Assembly (NCBI GenBank): GCA_043554545.1 | Contig: CP121337.1 | Location: 496,001-560,000 of the forward strand | Length of the DNA stretch: 64,000 nucleotides | Reading direction: 5' to 3' | Origin: UBA7330 sp043554545 | GTDB taxonomy: Bacteria; Bacteroidota; Bacteroidia; Cytophagales; Cyclobacteriaceae | Part shown: positions 53,484 to 61,340 of the stretch, in pieces | Position numbering within the stretch: the first letter of the stretch is position 1 | How the letters are laid out: each line of letters begins with the position of its first letter | Notes under the pieces: model-generated | The model's input: only the letters and a program-made list of their open reading frames with translations | What the model was told of the DNA's origin: nothing | The model's database searches: none | Position numbers and translations under genes: made by a program

Positions 53484-54547
53484 ACTATAAAATTGTAAAT
53501 ATCCGTACAAGCGCGAAAGGTGACCCCAGAGATTCAGTATTAATCATCTATACAGGGGGCACATTTGGCATGGCATATGACAAGGATGGTTCTTTGGCGC
53601 CTTTCAATTTTGGGAGGGTCATTGAGATGATACCTGAATTGAAGGGATTGGAATTAAGGCTCACCGTGATCTCTTTCCCCGAAGCAAGAGATTCGGCAAA
53701 TATTCAACATTCAGATTGGGATAACATGGCCTATATTATCTATGAGAATTATTCTCAATATGATGGGTTTGTTATATTACATGGTACAGATACCATGGCC
53801 TACACTGCCTCGGCATTGAGCTACATGCTCAAGAACCTGAATAAGCCTGTGATTCTTACGGGAGCACAAATTCCAATTGGACATATCAGGTCGGATGCCA
53901 GGGAAAATTTACTTACAGCACTGGAAATTGCCACAGCAAAGCAAGACAACGTGCCTGTTGTCAATGAAGTGTGTATCTATTTTAATCTGGTGCTTTTACG
54001 CGGCAATAGATCTTCCAAAATCAGGAGCAGCATGTTTGCTGCGTTTCAATCACCAAATTATCCGGTCCTGGCAGAATCAGGTATTGATATAGAGTATAAA
54101 CGAAACTACATGGTTGCACATGATCCAAATGCCAAGATTAAAATTGTTCGGGGTTTTGATGAAAATGTGATTATTCTCAAGGTTTTTCCGTCCATAAGTC
54201 AGACGGTTGTTCAAAGTATTTTGAATAGTAAAGGGTTGAGAGGAGTAGTTCTTGAAACATTTGGATCTGGAAATACCATGAATTTCCCCTGGTTTTTGGA
54301 TGAAATTGAAAAAGCACTGAAAAAAAATATAATATTTTTTAATGTTAGTCAATGTAGTGGAGGAGAAGTTTTACAAGGAAGATATGAAACGAGCAAAAAA
54401 CTAAAAAAGCTTGGGGTACTGGGAGGAGGCGACATAACGACGGAAGCAGCGATCACAAAACTGATGTTTTTATTAGGCTCTGAAAAGCGTAATTCCTCAC
54501 TGATTAAAAAACTTGTTAAACCCATTAATGGGGAGATGGATGAATAA
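53480..54547 (+). CDS. Type I asparaginase
   Basis: 355 residues from TTG 53480, which overlaps the TatD stop (TTGA). No ATG lies near enough to replace it. Catalytic threonines are in LIIYTGGTFGMAYD and in VILHGTDTMAYTASAL; a further LTGAQIPIGHIRSDARENL motif matches cytoplasmic type I (AnsA-like) enzymes. Converts L-asparagine to aspartate and ammonia. It ends the coupled operon, before the tRNA gene. Confidence 0.92.
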   Translation: MNYKIVNIRTSAKGDPRDSVLIIYTGGTFGMAYDKDGSLAPFNFGRVIEMIPELKGLELRLTVISFPEARDSANIQHSDWDNMAYIIYENYSQYDGFVILHGTDTMAYTASALSYMLKNLNKPVILTGAQIPIGHIRSDARENLLTALEIATAKQDNVPVVNEVCIYFNLVLLRGNRSSKIRSSMFAAFQSPNYPVLAESGIDIEYKRNYMVAHDPNAKIKIVRGFDENVIILKVFPSISQTVVQSILNSKGLRGVVLETFGSGNTMNFPWFLDEIEKALKKNIIFFNVSQCSGGEVLQGRYETSKKLKKLGVLGGGDITTEAAITKLMFLLGSEKRNSSLIKKLVKPINGEMDE

Positions 54548-54632
54548 ATCATATTTATTTGATTTCTAAATTTGCATAAAGGTTTATTTATTGATTTATT
54601 TGTTGCCTTTGTTTAACCTGAGTAGGATTTCA

Positions 54633-54721
54633 GGAGAGATGGCCGAGTGGCTGAAGGCGCACGCTTGGAAAGCGTGTATACTCTTCACGGGGTATCGAGG
54701 GTTCGAATCCCTCTCTCTCCG
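54633..54721 (+). tRNA. tRNA-Ser (anticodon GGA)
   Basis: Acceptor arms GGAGAGA/TCTCTCC, D-arm ATGGCCGAGTGGCTGAAGGC, anticodon stem CACGC/GCGTG around TTGGAAA with GGA at 54667-54669, a long variable arm (class II) and T-arm GAGGGTTCGAATCCCTC. CCA is not encoded. A TAAATTTG element at 54567-54574 could be its promoter. It reads serine codons UCC and UCU. Confidence 0.97.
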
Positions 54722-54788
54722 CGAGTTCTTGAAAAGGGTTATATTTACGGACTTTTAAAACTTAACCGAAGACTACCAAATACGAATT

Positions 54789-55616
54789 ATGAAAAAGTTA
54801 TCTTTTATTTGGATTTTTACTGTTGCTTTCACCTTTTTATCGGCAACAACGTATGCTCAGGATTCCTCAGATGCAGCATCTGATACTTCCGCTATGACTG
54901 ATACAGCTGAAGCGGCTGAACCAGAACCAGCAGAGCCTGCGGTAGCTATTGCCGATGAAATTGAAGTGGAAGAGCAATCTGAATCATTTCACAATGTTGT
55001 TAAACAACAATTTATTGATGGAGGTCCCGAATTCATGGGGATTGTACTTTTATGTTTGATTTTAGGATTGGCTGTTGCCATTGAAAGAATCATCACATTG
55101 AATTTGGCCACCACAAACACTAAAAAATTATTAGCCAATGTCGAAGAAGCATTGAGTACCGGAGGAGTTGATGCAGCCAAAGAGGTTTGTAAAAACACTA
55201 AAGGTCCTGTAGCTTCTATCTTTGTCCAAGGTATGATGAGGATGTCTGAAGGTATTGAGATGGTTGAAAAGTCAATCATTGCATACGGATCAGTCGAAAT
55301 GGGTAAATTGGAAAGAGGAATGGTTTGGATTTCCTTGTTTATTTCTCTTGCACCAATGCTTGGTTTCATGGGTACTGTAATCGGTATGATCGATGCATTT
55401 GATGCCATCGCAGAAGCTGGAGACGTTTCTCCTTCACTTGTGGCAAATGGTATCAAGGTTGCACTTTTGACAACCGTTGGTGGTTTGATTGTTGCGGTAA
55501 TTCTGCAATTATTCTACAACTACCTTATTTCAAAAATTGATTCATTGGTAAATAGCATGGAAGATGCTTCTATCTCATTGGTAGACATTCTTGTTAGAAA
55601 CAACCTTGCTAAGTAA
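54789..55616 (+). CDS. MotA/TolQ/ExbB proton channel protein with extended N-terminus
   Basis: 275 residues. A signal-like hydrophobic N-terminus is followed by a long low-complexity acidic stretch (residues 27-70, rich in Asp, Glu, Ala and Pro), then the ExbB core: one helix at about 77-100 (LLCLILGLAVAIERI) and two more after 170 (ISLFISLAPMLGFMGTVIGMIDAF and the LLTTVGGLIVAVILQLF region). With two ExbD proteins downstream it should form a proton-driven energy unit for outer-membrane transport. No TonB is in the operon. Confidence 0.92.
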   Translation: MKKLSFIWIFTVAFTFLSATTYAQDSSDAASDTSAMTDTAEAAEPEPAEPAVAIADEIEVEEQSESFHNVVKQQFIDGGPEFMGIVLLCLILGLAVAIERIITLNLATTNTKKLLANVEEALSTGGVDAAKEVCKNTKGPVASIFVQGMMRMSEGIEMVEKSIIAYGSVEMGKLERGMVWISLFISLAPMLGFMGTVIGMIDAFDAIAEAGDVSPSLVANGIKVALLTTVGGLIVAVILQLFYNYLISKIDSLVNSMEDASISLVDILVRNNLAK

Positions 55617-55640
55617 TAACCATTTAAAATATTTTAAATT

Positions 55641-55940
55641 ATGGTTGATATAGGTCTGATCGTAGCATATGTATTGATAGTACTCTGTGCCCTTTCTGCA
55701 ATTCTGATTCCACTGGTTCAGTCTTTCAGCGATCCAAAATCATTAGTAAAATCAGGGTTAGGTTTAGGAGCCGTTTTGGTAGTCTTCCTGATTGGATTTG
55801 CATTGGCTGATGGCAGCGCACAAGGAGCAACAGAATCTACCTCTAAACTGGTAGGTGCAGGTATCATTTCAATGTATATTTTCGTTTTAATAGCAATCCT
55901 TGGTATTGCTTTCACTGAGATTTCTAAGATTTTTAAATAA
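55641..55940 (+). CDS. Small membrane protein of the ExbB-ExbD operon
   Basis: 99 residues with three hydrophobic helices (about 4-27, 37-55, 68-92). It lies between the ExbB and ExbD genes, its stop overlapping the ExbD start by one base. This small protein occurs at the same place in many Bacteroidetes Exb operons; its function is unknown, and it may be a structural subunit of the channel. Confidence 0.8.
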   Translation: MVDIGLIVAYVLIVLCALSAILIPLVQSFSDPKSLVKSGLGLGAVLVVFLIGFALADGSAQGATESTSKLVGAGIISMYIFVLIAILGIAFTEISKIFK

Positions 55941-56572
55941 TGGCGAGATCAAAAACAAGAAAACCCGCAGAGGTAAGTTCAGGATCAATGGCGGACATTG
56001 CTTTCCTCTTGTTGATATTCTTTTTGGTTACAACAACCATTGCTAATGACAAGGGGATCCTAATTTCATTGCCGCCAAAACCTGATCCCAATGAGCCACC
56101 TCCTGTTGTTGAAAAGAATGATAAGAACATCTATGCTATTCTGGCGAACTCCCAGGATAAGCTATTAATAGAAGGTGAGCCATATGAAGGCACGATGGAA
56201 GAACTAACGGAAGATATCAAAACATTTATATTGAACTTCGGTAGTCCATCTGAAGAAGGTGTAACAGTTTACAACAGCCTTCCTTCCGGTCTTAAAAGCT
56301 TTATCAATAGCAATGGAAGGAGACCGGACTCTTCAGATGATCCAACAGAAGCTGTTGTTTCGTTTAAGGCTGCAAGGGGTACAACCTATGAGTTGTACAT
56401 AAAAATCCTTGACGCTGTTTACAAAGCATATGATGAAATCTATGCGGAAAGAGCGGGACTCACAGTGGAAGAATGGCTGACGCTTGACAAGAGTAAAGAT
56501 GCTCAAAGAGAGGTCTATTCTCAAGCACGTGTTGGTATAGGAAGAAATATTTCAATTGCTGAACCAGATTAA
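55940..56572 (+). CDS. ExbD/TolR family biopolymer transporter (long form)
   Basis: 210 residues. Basic start ARSKTRKPAEVSSGSMADIAFLLLIFFLVTTT is the ExbD membrane helix with the functional Asp at about residue 18. The periplasmic domain is long, with an insertion around residues 85-130 (LNFGSPSEEGVTVYNSL, then GRRPDSSDDPTEAV), and ends in the usual ExbD fold (VVSFKAARGTTYELYIKILDAV). It partners ExbB and the second ExbD. Confidence 0.9.
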   Translation: MARSKTRKPAEVSSGSMADIAFLLLIFFLVTTTIANDKGILISLPPKPDPNEPPPVVEKNDKNIYAILANSQDKLLIEGEPYEGTMEELTEDIKTFILNFGSPSEEGVTVYNSLPSGLKSFINSNGRRPDSSDDPTEAVVSFKAARGTTYELYIKILDAVYKAYDEIYAERAGLTVEEWLTLDKSKDAQREVYSQARVGIGRNISIAEPD

Positions 56573-56574
56573 TT

Positions 56575-57036
56575 ATGTCAAAGTTTAAGAAAAGTTCAAA
56601 TACCTCGAATGAAATCCCAACGGCTGCATTGCCGGATATCATTTTCATGTTGCTTTTCTTCTTTATGGTAACAACTGTAATGAGGGAAACAGACATCCTG
56701 GTAAAGCAACAACTTCCAAGAGCCACACAATTGACTAAAATTGAGCGAAAGTCTTTAGTGAGTTACATATATATAGGAGAACCTAAAAACCCTTCTCTGT
56801 ATGGTAGCGAACCAAGGATACAGGCAAATGATGTATTCATGGAGCCATCAGAGATTGTTCAATTTGTGAATCAGGAAAAGGATAAACTTTCTGAGGTAGA
56901 GAGAGATCAAATTACCATGTCTTTAAAGACAGATATTGAAGTTAAGATGGGAATTGTTTCGGATGTTCAGCAAGAACTCCGGGAAGCAAATGCCCGAAAG
57001 CTTTTATATAGTTCGTTAAAACGTCTAGATGATTAA
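56575..57036 (+). CDS. ExbD/TolR family biopolymer transporter
   Basis: 153 residues. N-terminal helix TAALPDIIFMLLFFFMVTTVMRE carries the membrane Asp at about residue 19; the periplasmic part ends with ITMSLKTDIEVKMGIVSDVQQEL. It starts 2 bp after the first ExbD. The first ExbD is about 57 residues longer, so the two probably form a heteromeric stator pair. A strong terminator follows. Confidence 0.9.
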   Translation: MSKFKKSSNTSNEIPTAALPDIIFMLLFFFMVTTVMRETDILVKQQLPRATQLTKIERKSLVSYIYIGEPKNPSLYGSEPRIQANDVFMEPSEIVQFVNQEKDKLSEVERDQITMSLKTDIEVKMGIVSDVQQELREANARKLLYSSLKRLDD

Positions 57037-57043
57037 AAAAAAA

Positions 57044-57068
57044 GCCTCCCGCTAAGGAGGCTTTTTTT
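57044..57068. terminator. Rho-independent terminator
   Basis: GCCTCC (57044-57049) pairs with GGAGGC (57056-57061) over a 6-nt loop, flanked by eight A before and eight T after. It ends the ExbB/ExbD operon and, by symmetry, can also end the leftward coiled-coil lipoprotein gene. Confidence 0.9.
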
Positions 57069-57083
57069 TGCTTCAATCTATTG

Positions 57084-57506
57084 TTATATCTTTTCTTTTT
57101 GTGCTGAAAACCATTCTTTAGATTCTTTCGAAAAGACTTTCAATTGTTTTTTCAGATCTAAATAGCTGTTTTCTATTTTATCTTCTAGTATTTCAATACT
57201 ATCGTTAGACGATGACTTGACTTCTTCCAAGAGTCCCGTCACTTTTTCTCGTTCAGCTTTTAGTTTATTAATAGCTGTAGATACCTGACTACTTGCCTTT
57301 TCCCCAATTTTTTCTGATTTTCCTGTTAGCTCCTCAATTCTATAGTCAAGCTCTGATTTCATTTTATTCAGCTGCTTATTTAGTTCCTCCTTTTTAGCAA
57401 TTAAGTTAGTAGTCTTACTTTCCTTGCTGGATTTATTATCACATGATGTGGAAAATAGGAAAAGTGAGAGCATGGTTATAAAAATAGGCACCCTTTTTAA
57501 ATTCAT
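57084..57506 (-). CDS. Coiled-coil lipoprotein, unknown function
   Basis: 140 residues from ATG 57506 (MNLKRVPIFITML), which gives a lipoprotein signal with lipobox FSTSC; the longer frame to 57566 does not. The mature part (from about residue 30) is almost wholly charged coiled coil: LIAKKEELNKQLNKMKSEL and NKLKAEREKVTGLLEEV. It probably lies in the periplasm, perhaps binding peptidoglycan or another envelope protein. No family is recognised. Confidence 0.75.
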   Translation of the reverse strand: MNLKRVPIFITMLSLFLFSTSCDNKSSKESKTTNLIAKKEELNKQLNKMKSELDYRIEELTGKSEKIGEKASSQVSTAINKLKAEREKVTGLLEEVKSSSNDSIEILEDKIENSYLDLKKQLKVFSKESKEWFSAQKEKI

Positions 57507-57528
57507 ATATATTGATTTATAGGTTGGA

Positions 57529-57876
57529 TTAGAACTGCTCTTTGATAAGATTGAGCGGTGAATCAATCAAAAAACATTTACTTCGAGATAAAATGAATGG
57601 TGTCCTTAATAGGTTAGGATTATTCTTCAACACTTTTAAAATTTCATCCTGATTAAGATTTTTCTCGTTTGTATCAGAGTCGATTAATTCAATTAGGTCT
57701 ATTCCCAACATGTTTTTGACTGCTACCAATTGAGTTTCAGTAAACATGTCTTTACTGACATCTCGCTCATTTATCTTATGAGAAAGGGCACGAACGTATC
57801 CTGCTGCCTCCCTATCTTGAAGTTTAGTACTATCGAAAACAAATAAGTATTCTTTATCATTTAATTGTAAACACAT
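57529..57876 (-). CDS. ArsC/Spx-like thioredoxin-fold protein without catalytic cysteine
   Basis: 115 residues. The C-terminal segment EILKVLKNNPNLLRTPFILSRSKC closely resembles the end of ArsC-family proteins (NPxLLxRPI), and YLFVFDSTKLQDREAAGYVRAL recalls the first strand and helix with a Ser in place of the catalytic Cys. Probably a non-catalytic ArsC-like protein of unknown role. It lies between the ALDH gene and the coiled-coil lipoprotein gene, both leftward. Confidence 0.5.
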   Translation of the reverse strand: MCLQLNDKEYLFVFDSTKLQDREAAGYVRALSHKINERDVSKDMFTETQLVAVKNMLGIDLIELIDSDTNEKNLNQDEILKVLKNNPNLLRTPFILSRSKCFLIDSPLNLIKEQF

Positions 57877-57913
57877 TATAAAGTCAACAGACTCAGGGGG
57901 GCTATTGTTTTAA

Positions 57914-59281
57914 CTAATTGATATAGATTGTTTTAGCATTTACAAACTCTCTGATGCCCAGAAATGAAAGTTCTCTTCCATATCCACTTGATTTAATTCC
58001 ACCAAAGGGTAGCCTGGGATCTGATTTGACAAAAGTATTGATGAATGTAGACCCTGCTTCAATTTTACTGGCAAGTAGTTCTGCTTTAGTAATATCTTTT
58101 GAGAAGATTGCCGACCCCAATCCGTACTGTGTATCGTTGGCTATTTGGATGGCTTGTTCTTCATTTTCCACAACGATTACAGATGCAACAGGACCAAACA
58201 GCTCTTCGTCATATGCAGGCATTCCTTTTGACACGTTAGTTAAAATGGTTGGTGGATAGAAATACCCTTTACGATCTGGTATTTGTCCACCCAATTCAAT
58301 TTTAGCTCCATTTTTTACTGACTTAATTACTTGATCATTAAGGGTCTTTAACAAATCTTTTCTGGCCATTGGCCCAATATCAGTTCCTTCACGATTTGGG
58401 TCGTCTAATACTTTGTCTTGCATAATCGTTTTCACTTGTTTCAGAAAATCATCGTAGACCTCTCTGAATACGATGAATCTTTTAGCTGCTATGCAGCTTT
58501 GCCCTGCATTCAGTAATCTACCTGTAACACAAGTTTCCGCAGCCATTTTTATGTCCGCATCAGGTAGAATAAGGTATGGATCACTTCCGCCAAGTTCCAG
58601 CACTGATTTTTTTAGGTGTTTTCCGGCAAGGGCTGCCAGAGATTTCCCTGCACTGGTAGATCCAGTTAAAGTAACTGCTGCTATTTTTTTGTTTTCCACA
58701 ATAGATTCTATCTGTGGTATGTCAGTCAGGATCGTCTGGAAAAGGTTATCAGGAAATCCTGCTTCCTCAAATAGTTTTTGTATCATGAGTGCACAACCTG
58801 TGGTATTAGGTGAATGCTTTAATAGACAACCATTGCCAGCCATCAGTGCAGGGGCAGCAAACCTAAAGACCTGCCAATAAGGGAAATTCCATGGCATAAT
58901 AGCCAATACCACTCCTAAGGGATCATATCGGATATAACTTGATGTGGCATCGGTTTCCACCACATCTTTTTGAAGAAAGGTTTCAGCGTTGTTTGCGTAA
59001 TATTCACAAACCCATGCACACTTTTCTATCTCGGCAACAGATTGGGTTAAGGGTTTACCCATTTCAGTGGTGATTTCTTTAGCAAGGGTTTCTTTTCGCT
59101 CGATAAGTAATGTTTTCATTCTTAAGAGCAAATGGCTTCTTTGAGAGAACGGGGTATCTTTCCAGTTAAGCCAAGCACGGTTGCACTTATTAATTATTTC
59201 CTCAATTTGATCATCCTGGAAGTAATTGTATTTTTTCAGCTCCTCTTCAGTAGCCGGGTTAATAGTTGTAAATGTTTTCAT
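57914..59281 (-). CDS. NAD(P)-dependent aldehyde dehydrogenase, succinate-semialdehyde type
   Basis: 455 residues. ALDH catalytic residues are present: Glu in SVLELGGSDPYLIL and Cys in LLNAGQSCIAAKRFIVF; the cofactor Gly motif is TLTGSTSAGKSLAAL. The length and the IMPWNFPYWQVFRFAAPALMAGN block are typical of the SSADH (GabD/Sad) branch. Oxidises succinate semialdehyde or related aldehydes in the cytoplasm. The HNH gene lies 10 bp upstream, so both may be on one transcript. Confidence 0.9.
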   Translation of the reverse strand: MKTFTTINPATEEELKKYNYFQDDQIEEIINKCNRAWLNWKDTPFSQRSHLLLRMKTLLIERKETLAKEITTEMGKPLTQSVAEIEKCAWVCEYYANNAETFLQKDVVETDATSSYIRYDPLGVVLAIMPWNFPYWQVFRFAAPALMAGNGCLLKHSPNTTGCALMIQKLFEEAGFPDNLFQTILTDIPQIESIVENKKIAAVTLTGSTSAGKSLAALAGKHLKKSVLELGGSDPYLILPDADIKMAAETCVTGRLLNAGQSCIAAKRFIVFREVYDDFLKQVKTIMQDKVLDDPNREGTDIGPMARKDLLKTLNDQVIKSVKNGAKIELGGQIPDRKGYFYPPTILTNVSKGMPAYDEELFGPVASVIVVENEEQAIQIANDTQYGLGSAIFSKDITKAELLASKIEAGSTFINTFVKSDPRLPFGGIKSSGYGRELSFLGIREFVNAKTIYIN

Positions 59282-59291
59282 GTTCGGGTTT

Positions 59292-59798
59292 TTAAGCTGA
59301 GGCTTTCCTGTCTAGAAATGGTATCCAATCCTGTCGCATTTCCGAGGTTGTTGCCCTTAAAAACATAACATATGAAGGCTTGATAGGTTTTCTGACCAGG
59401 CGTAAACCTGCCTGATCGGGACTGTAATCACCTTTTCGGGCATTGCAGGATTTACATGCAGTAACAAGGTTAGTCCATGTAGACTTGCCACCTTTGGAAC
59501 GGGGCACTAGATGGTCGAGTGTCAGCTCTTTGTTGTCACCACAATACTGACATAAAAAGCCATCTCTTTTAAAAACGTTGTGTCGCGTCAAAACTACTCC
59601 TTTGTATGGAATGTGCGCGTATTGAAGGATTCTGATGACGGAAGGGAATGGGAAGTGTTGATTTATTGAGCGTAGTGAAGCATCTGGTTTTTCACTGAGC
59701 ATTTCAGCCTTGTTAAGGAAAACCAATAAAAAGGCTCTTTGTACCGTGCAAATTGAAATAGGAGTAAAATCTTGATTGAGAACTAATACGGCACTCAT
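59292..59798 (-). CDS. HNH endonuclease family protein
   Basis: 168 residues. The zinc/nuclease core is FLCQYCGDNKELTLDHLVPRSKGG followed by TWTNLVTACKSCNARKG: two CxxC pairs and the DHLVPRS active-site His. N-terminal residues VLNQDFTPISICTVQRA match the widespread Bacteroidetes chromosomal HNH family, which is not restriction-associated. It overlaps smpB by 4 bp (ATGA), so it is translationally coupled to it. Confidence 0.88.
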   Translation of the reverse strand: MSAVLVLNQDFTPISICTVQRAFLLVFLNKAEMLSEKPDASLRSINQHFPFPSVIRILQYAHIPYKGVVLTRHNVFKRDGFLCQYCGDNKELTLDHLVPRSKGGKSTWTNLVTACKSCNARKGDYSPDQAGLRLVRKPIKPSYVMFLRATTSEMRQDWIPFLDRKASA

Positions 59799-60259
59799 AT
59801 CCTCAGTTTTTGTAATTCTCTGTCCTGGTCTTTCTTTTTGATGGTATCACGCTTATCAAATAACTTTTTACCTTTTGCCAAGGCAACTCCTACTTTTGCA
59901 AATCCACGTTTATTGATGAATAGTTTCGTTGGAATAATGGTTAGTCCTTTCTCCTCAGTTTTGGTCTTCAGTTTTTTGATTTCTGTTTTTCTGAGAAGCA
60001 TTTTTCGCTCACGTATGGGGTCGTGGCTATGGAAAGAACTCTCGGTGTAAGGAGTAATATTCATTCCTTTGATAAAGATTTCTTCATTGTGTAAGTAACA
60101 ATAAGCACCTGCCAGGCTGATTTTGCCTTCTCTGATGGATTTGATTTCCGTACCTTTCAATACAATACCTGCCTCGAACTGCTCAATCCATTCATATTCG
60201 AATTTTGCCTTTCGGTTTTTGATGTTTATATCGTTAGAAAATCGTTTTTCTTTTGCCAT
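59795..60259 (-). CDS. smpB: SsrA-binding protein SmpB
   Basis: 154 residues, the standard length, with IKNRKAKFEYEWIEQFEAGIVLKGTEIKSIREGK at the start, INITPY-like segment MNITPYTESSFHSHD and the basic tail KGKKLFDKRDTIKKKDQDRE. It carries tmRNA to stalled ribosomes. No tmRNA is visible in the window. A 4-bp overlap couples it to the HNH gene. Confidence 0.96.
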   Translation of the reverse strand: MAKEKRFSNDINIKNRKAKFEYEWIEQFEAGIVLKGTEIKSIREGKISLAGAYCYLHNEEIFIKGMNITPYTESSFHSHDPIRERKMLLRKTEIKKLKTKTEEKGLTIIPTKLFINKRGFAKVGVALAKGKKLFDKRDTIKKKDQDRELQKLRI

Positions 60260-60317
60260 GATACTTTTCTTCTATTTAAAAATAGTACAGGTCATATGAT
60301 TTCGGAAGGGAATCCCC

Positions 60318-61322
60318 TTAAAATATCATTCTTGGCAAGGGACTATCAGAAAGATTGCCGTATTTGCTGTTCTGATAACTGAAATGGCCTGCCATCGCAA
60401 TCATTGCTGCATTATCTGTACAATACTCAAATTCAGGAATATAGAGTTGCCATCCATTTTCCCTTGCCATCTGTTCAAGAGCCTTTCGCAGCCCCTTATT
60501 TGCTGAAACGCCACCAGCGATAGCAATAGATTGAAGTTTTTCTTTGATCGCTGATTTTTTAAGTTTCTTAAGCAGCATGTGTATCAAAGTATGTTGAATG
60601 CTAGCCGCAAGGTCATGAAGATTTTTTTGTATGAAGTCTTCTTCTTTCTGAATTTCCTTTCTTAAGAAATACAGAAAGGCGGTTTTTATCCCGGAAAACG
60701 AGAAATCGTATCCACGCATTTCTGTTTCTGGGAAAGAAAACCTCTGTGGATCGCCATCTTGTGCCAATTTATCTATCTGTGGACCCCCGGGATAACCTAA
60801 TCCCAAAAGTTTTGCGCATTTATCAAATGCTTCACCAACAGCATCATCCTTTGTTTGTCCAATGATAATCATTTGATCATAACCCTCAACTCGTACAAGC
60901 TGTGTATGACCTCCACTTACTGTTAAACAGATAAAGGGGAAGTTTGGTTTAGGCTCTTCAATAAAATGAGAGAGAATATGGGCATGCATGTGGTGAATAG
61001 GAATAACAGGCTTATTGAGGCTCAAAGCCAATGCTTTGGCAAAAGAGCTCCCTACCAGAAGAGCTCCAAGCAGGCCTGGACCTTGAGTATATGCAATTGC
61101 ATTAATTTTGTCTGAAGTTATATGGGCTACACTAAGTGCTTCGTTTACAACTGGTATAATGTTTTTTTGATGAGACCTTGATGCGAGTTCAGGAACTACT
61201 CCGCCATAACTTTTGTGTATTGACTGAGTTGCAATGATATTACTTATGATTTTTCCGTTAATACATACAGCAGCAGATGTTTCATCACATGATGACTCAA
61301 TACCAAGAATAATAGAATCCAT
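60318..61322 (-). CDS. tsaD: tRNA N6-adenosine threonylcarbamoyltransferase TsaD
   Basis: 334 residues. The ASKHA-fold enzyme makes t6A37 in tRNAs with TsaB/C/E. Motifs: IILGIESSCDETSAAV, the metal-binding HHMHAHILSHF, FICLTVSGGHTQLVRV and IAGGVSANKGLRKAL. Divergent from the TamB-like gene with only 18 bp between start codons, a conserved Bacteroidetes pair. Confidence 0.97.
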   Translation of the reverse strand: MDSIILGIESSCDETSAAVCINGKIISNIIATQSIHKSYGGVVPELASRSHQKNIIPVVNEALSVAHITSDKINAIAYTQGPGLLGALLVGSSFAKALALSLNKPVIPIHHMHAHILSHFIEEPKPNFPFICLTVSGGHTQLVRVEGYDQMIIIGQTKDDAVGEAFDKCAKLLGLGYPGGPQIDKLAQDGDPQRFSFPETEMRGYDFSFSGIKTAFLYFLRKEIQKEEDFIQKNLHDLAASIQHTLIHMLLKKLKKSAIKEKLQSIAIAGGVSANKGLRKALEQMARENGWQLYIPEFEYCTDNAAMIAMAGHFSYQNSKYGNLSDSPLPRMIF

Positions 61323-61340
61323 AAAAAGGCAAAAACTTAA

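Noticed and set aside
54789..57036. Zorya-type or other MotAB-based defence system
   Set aside because: Only ExbB/ExbD-like genes are present, with no ZorC/D/E-type helicase or nuclease; the operon matches ordinary Bacteroidetes Exb clusters.
59292..59798. Restriction or homing endonuclease
   Set aside because: The HNH protein is the common chromosomal Bacteroidetes type, coupled to smpB, with no methylase or intron around it.
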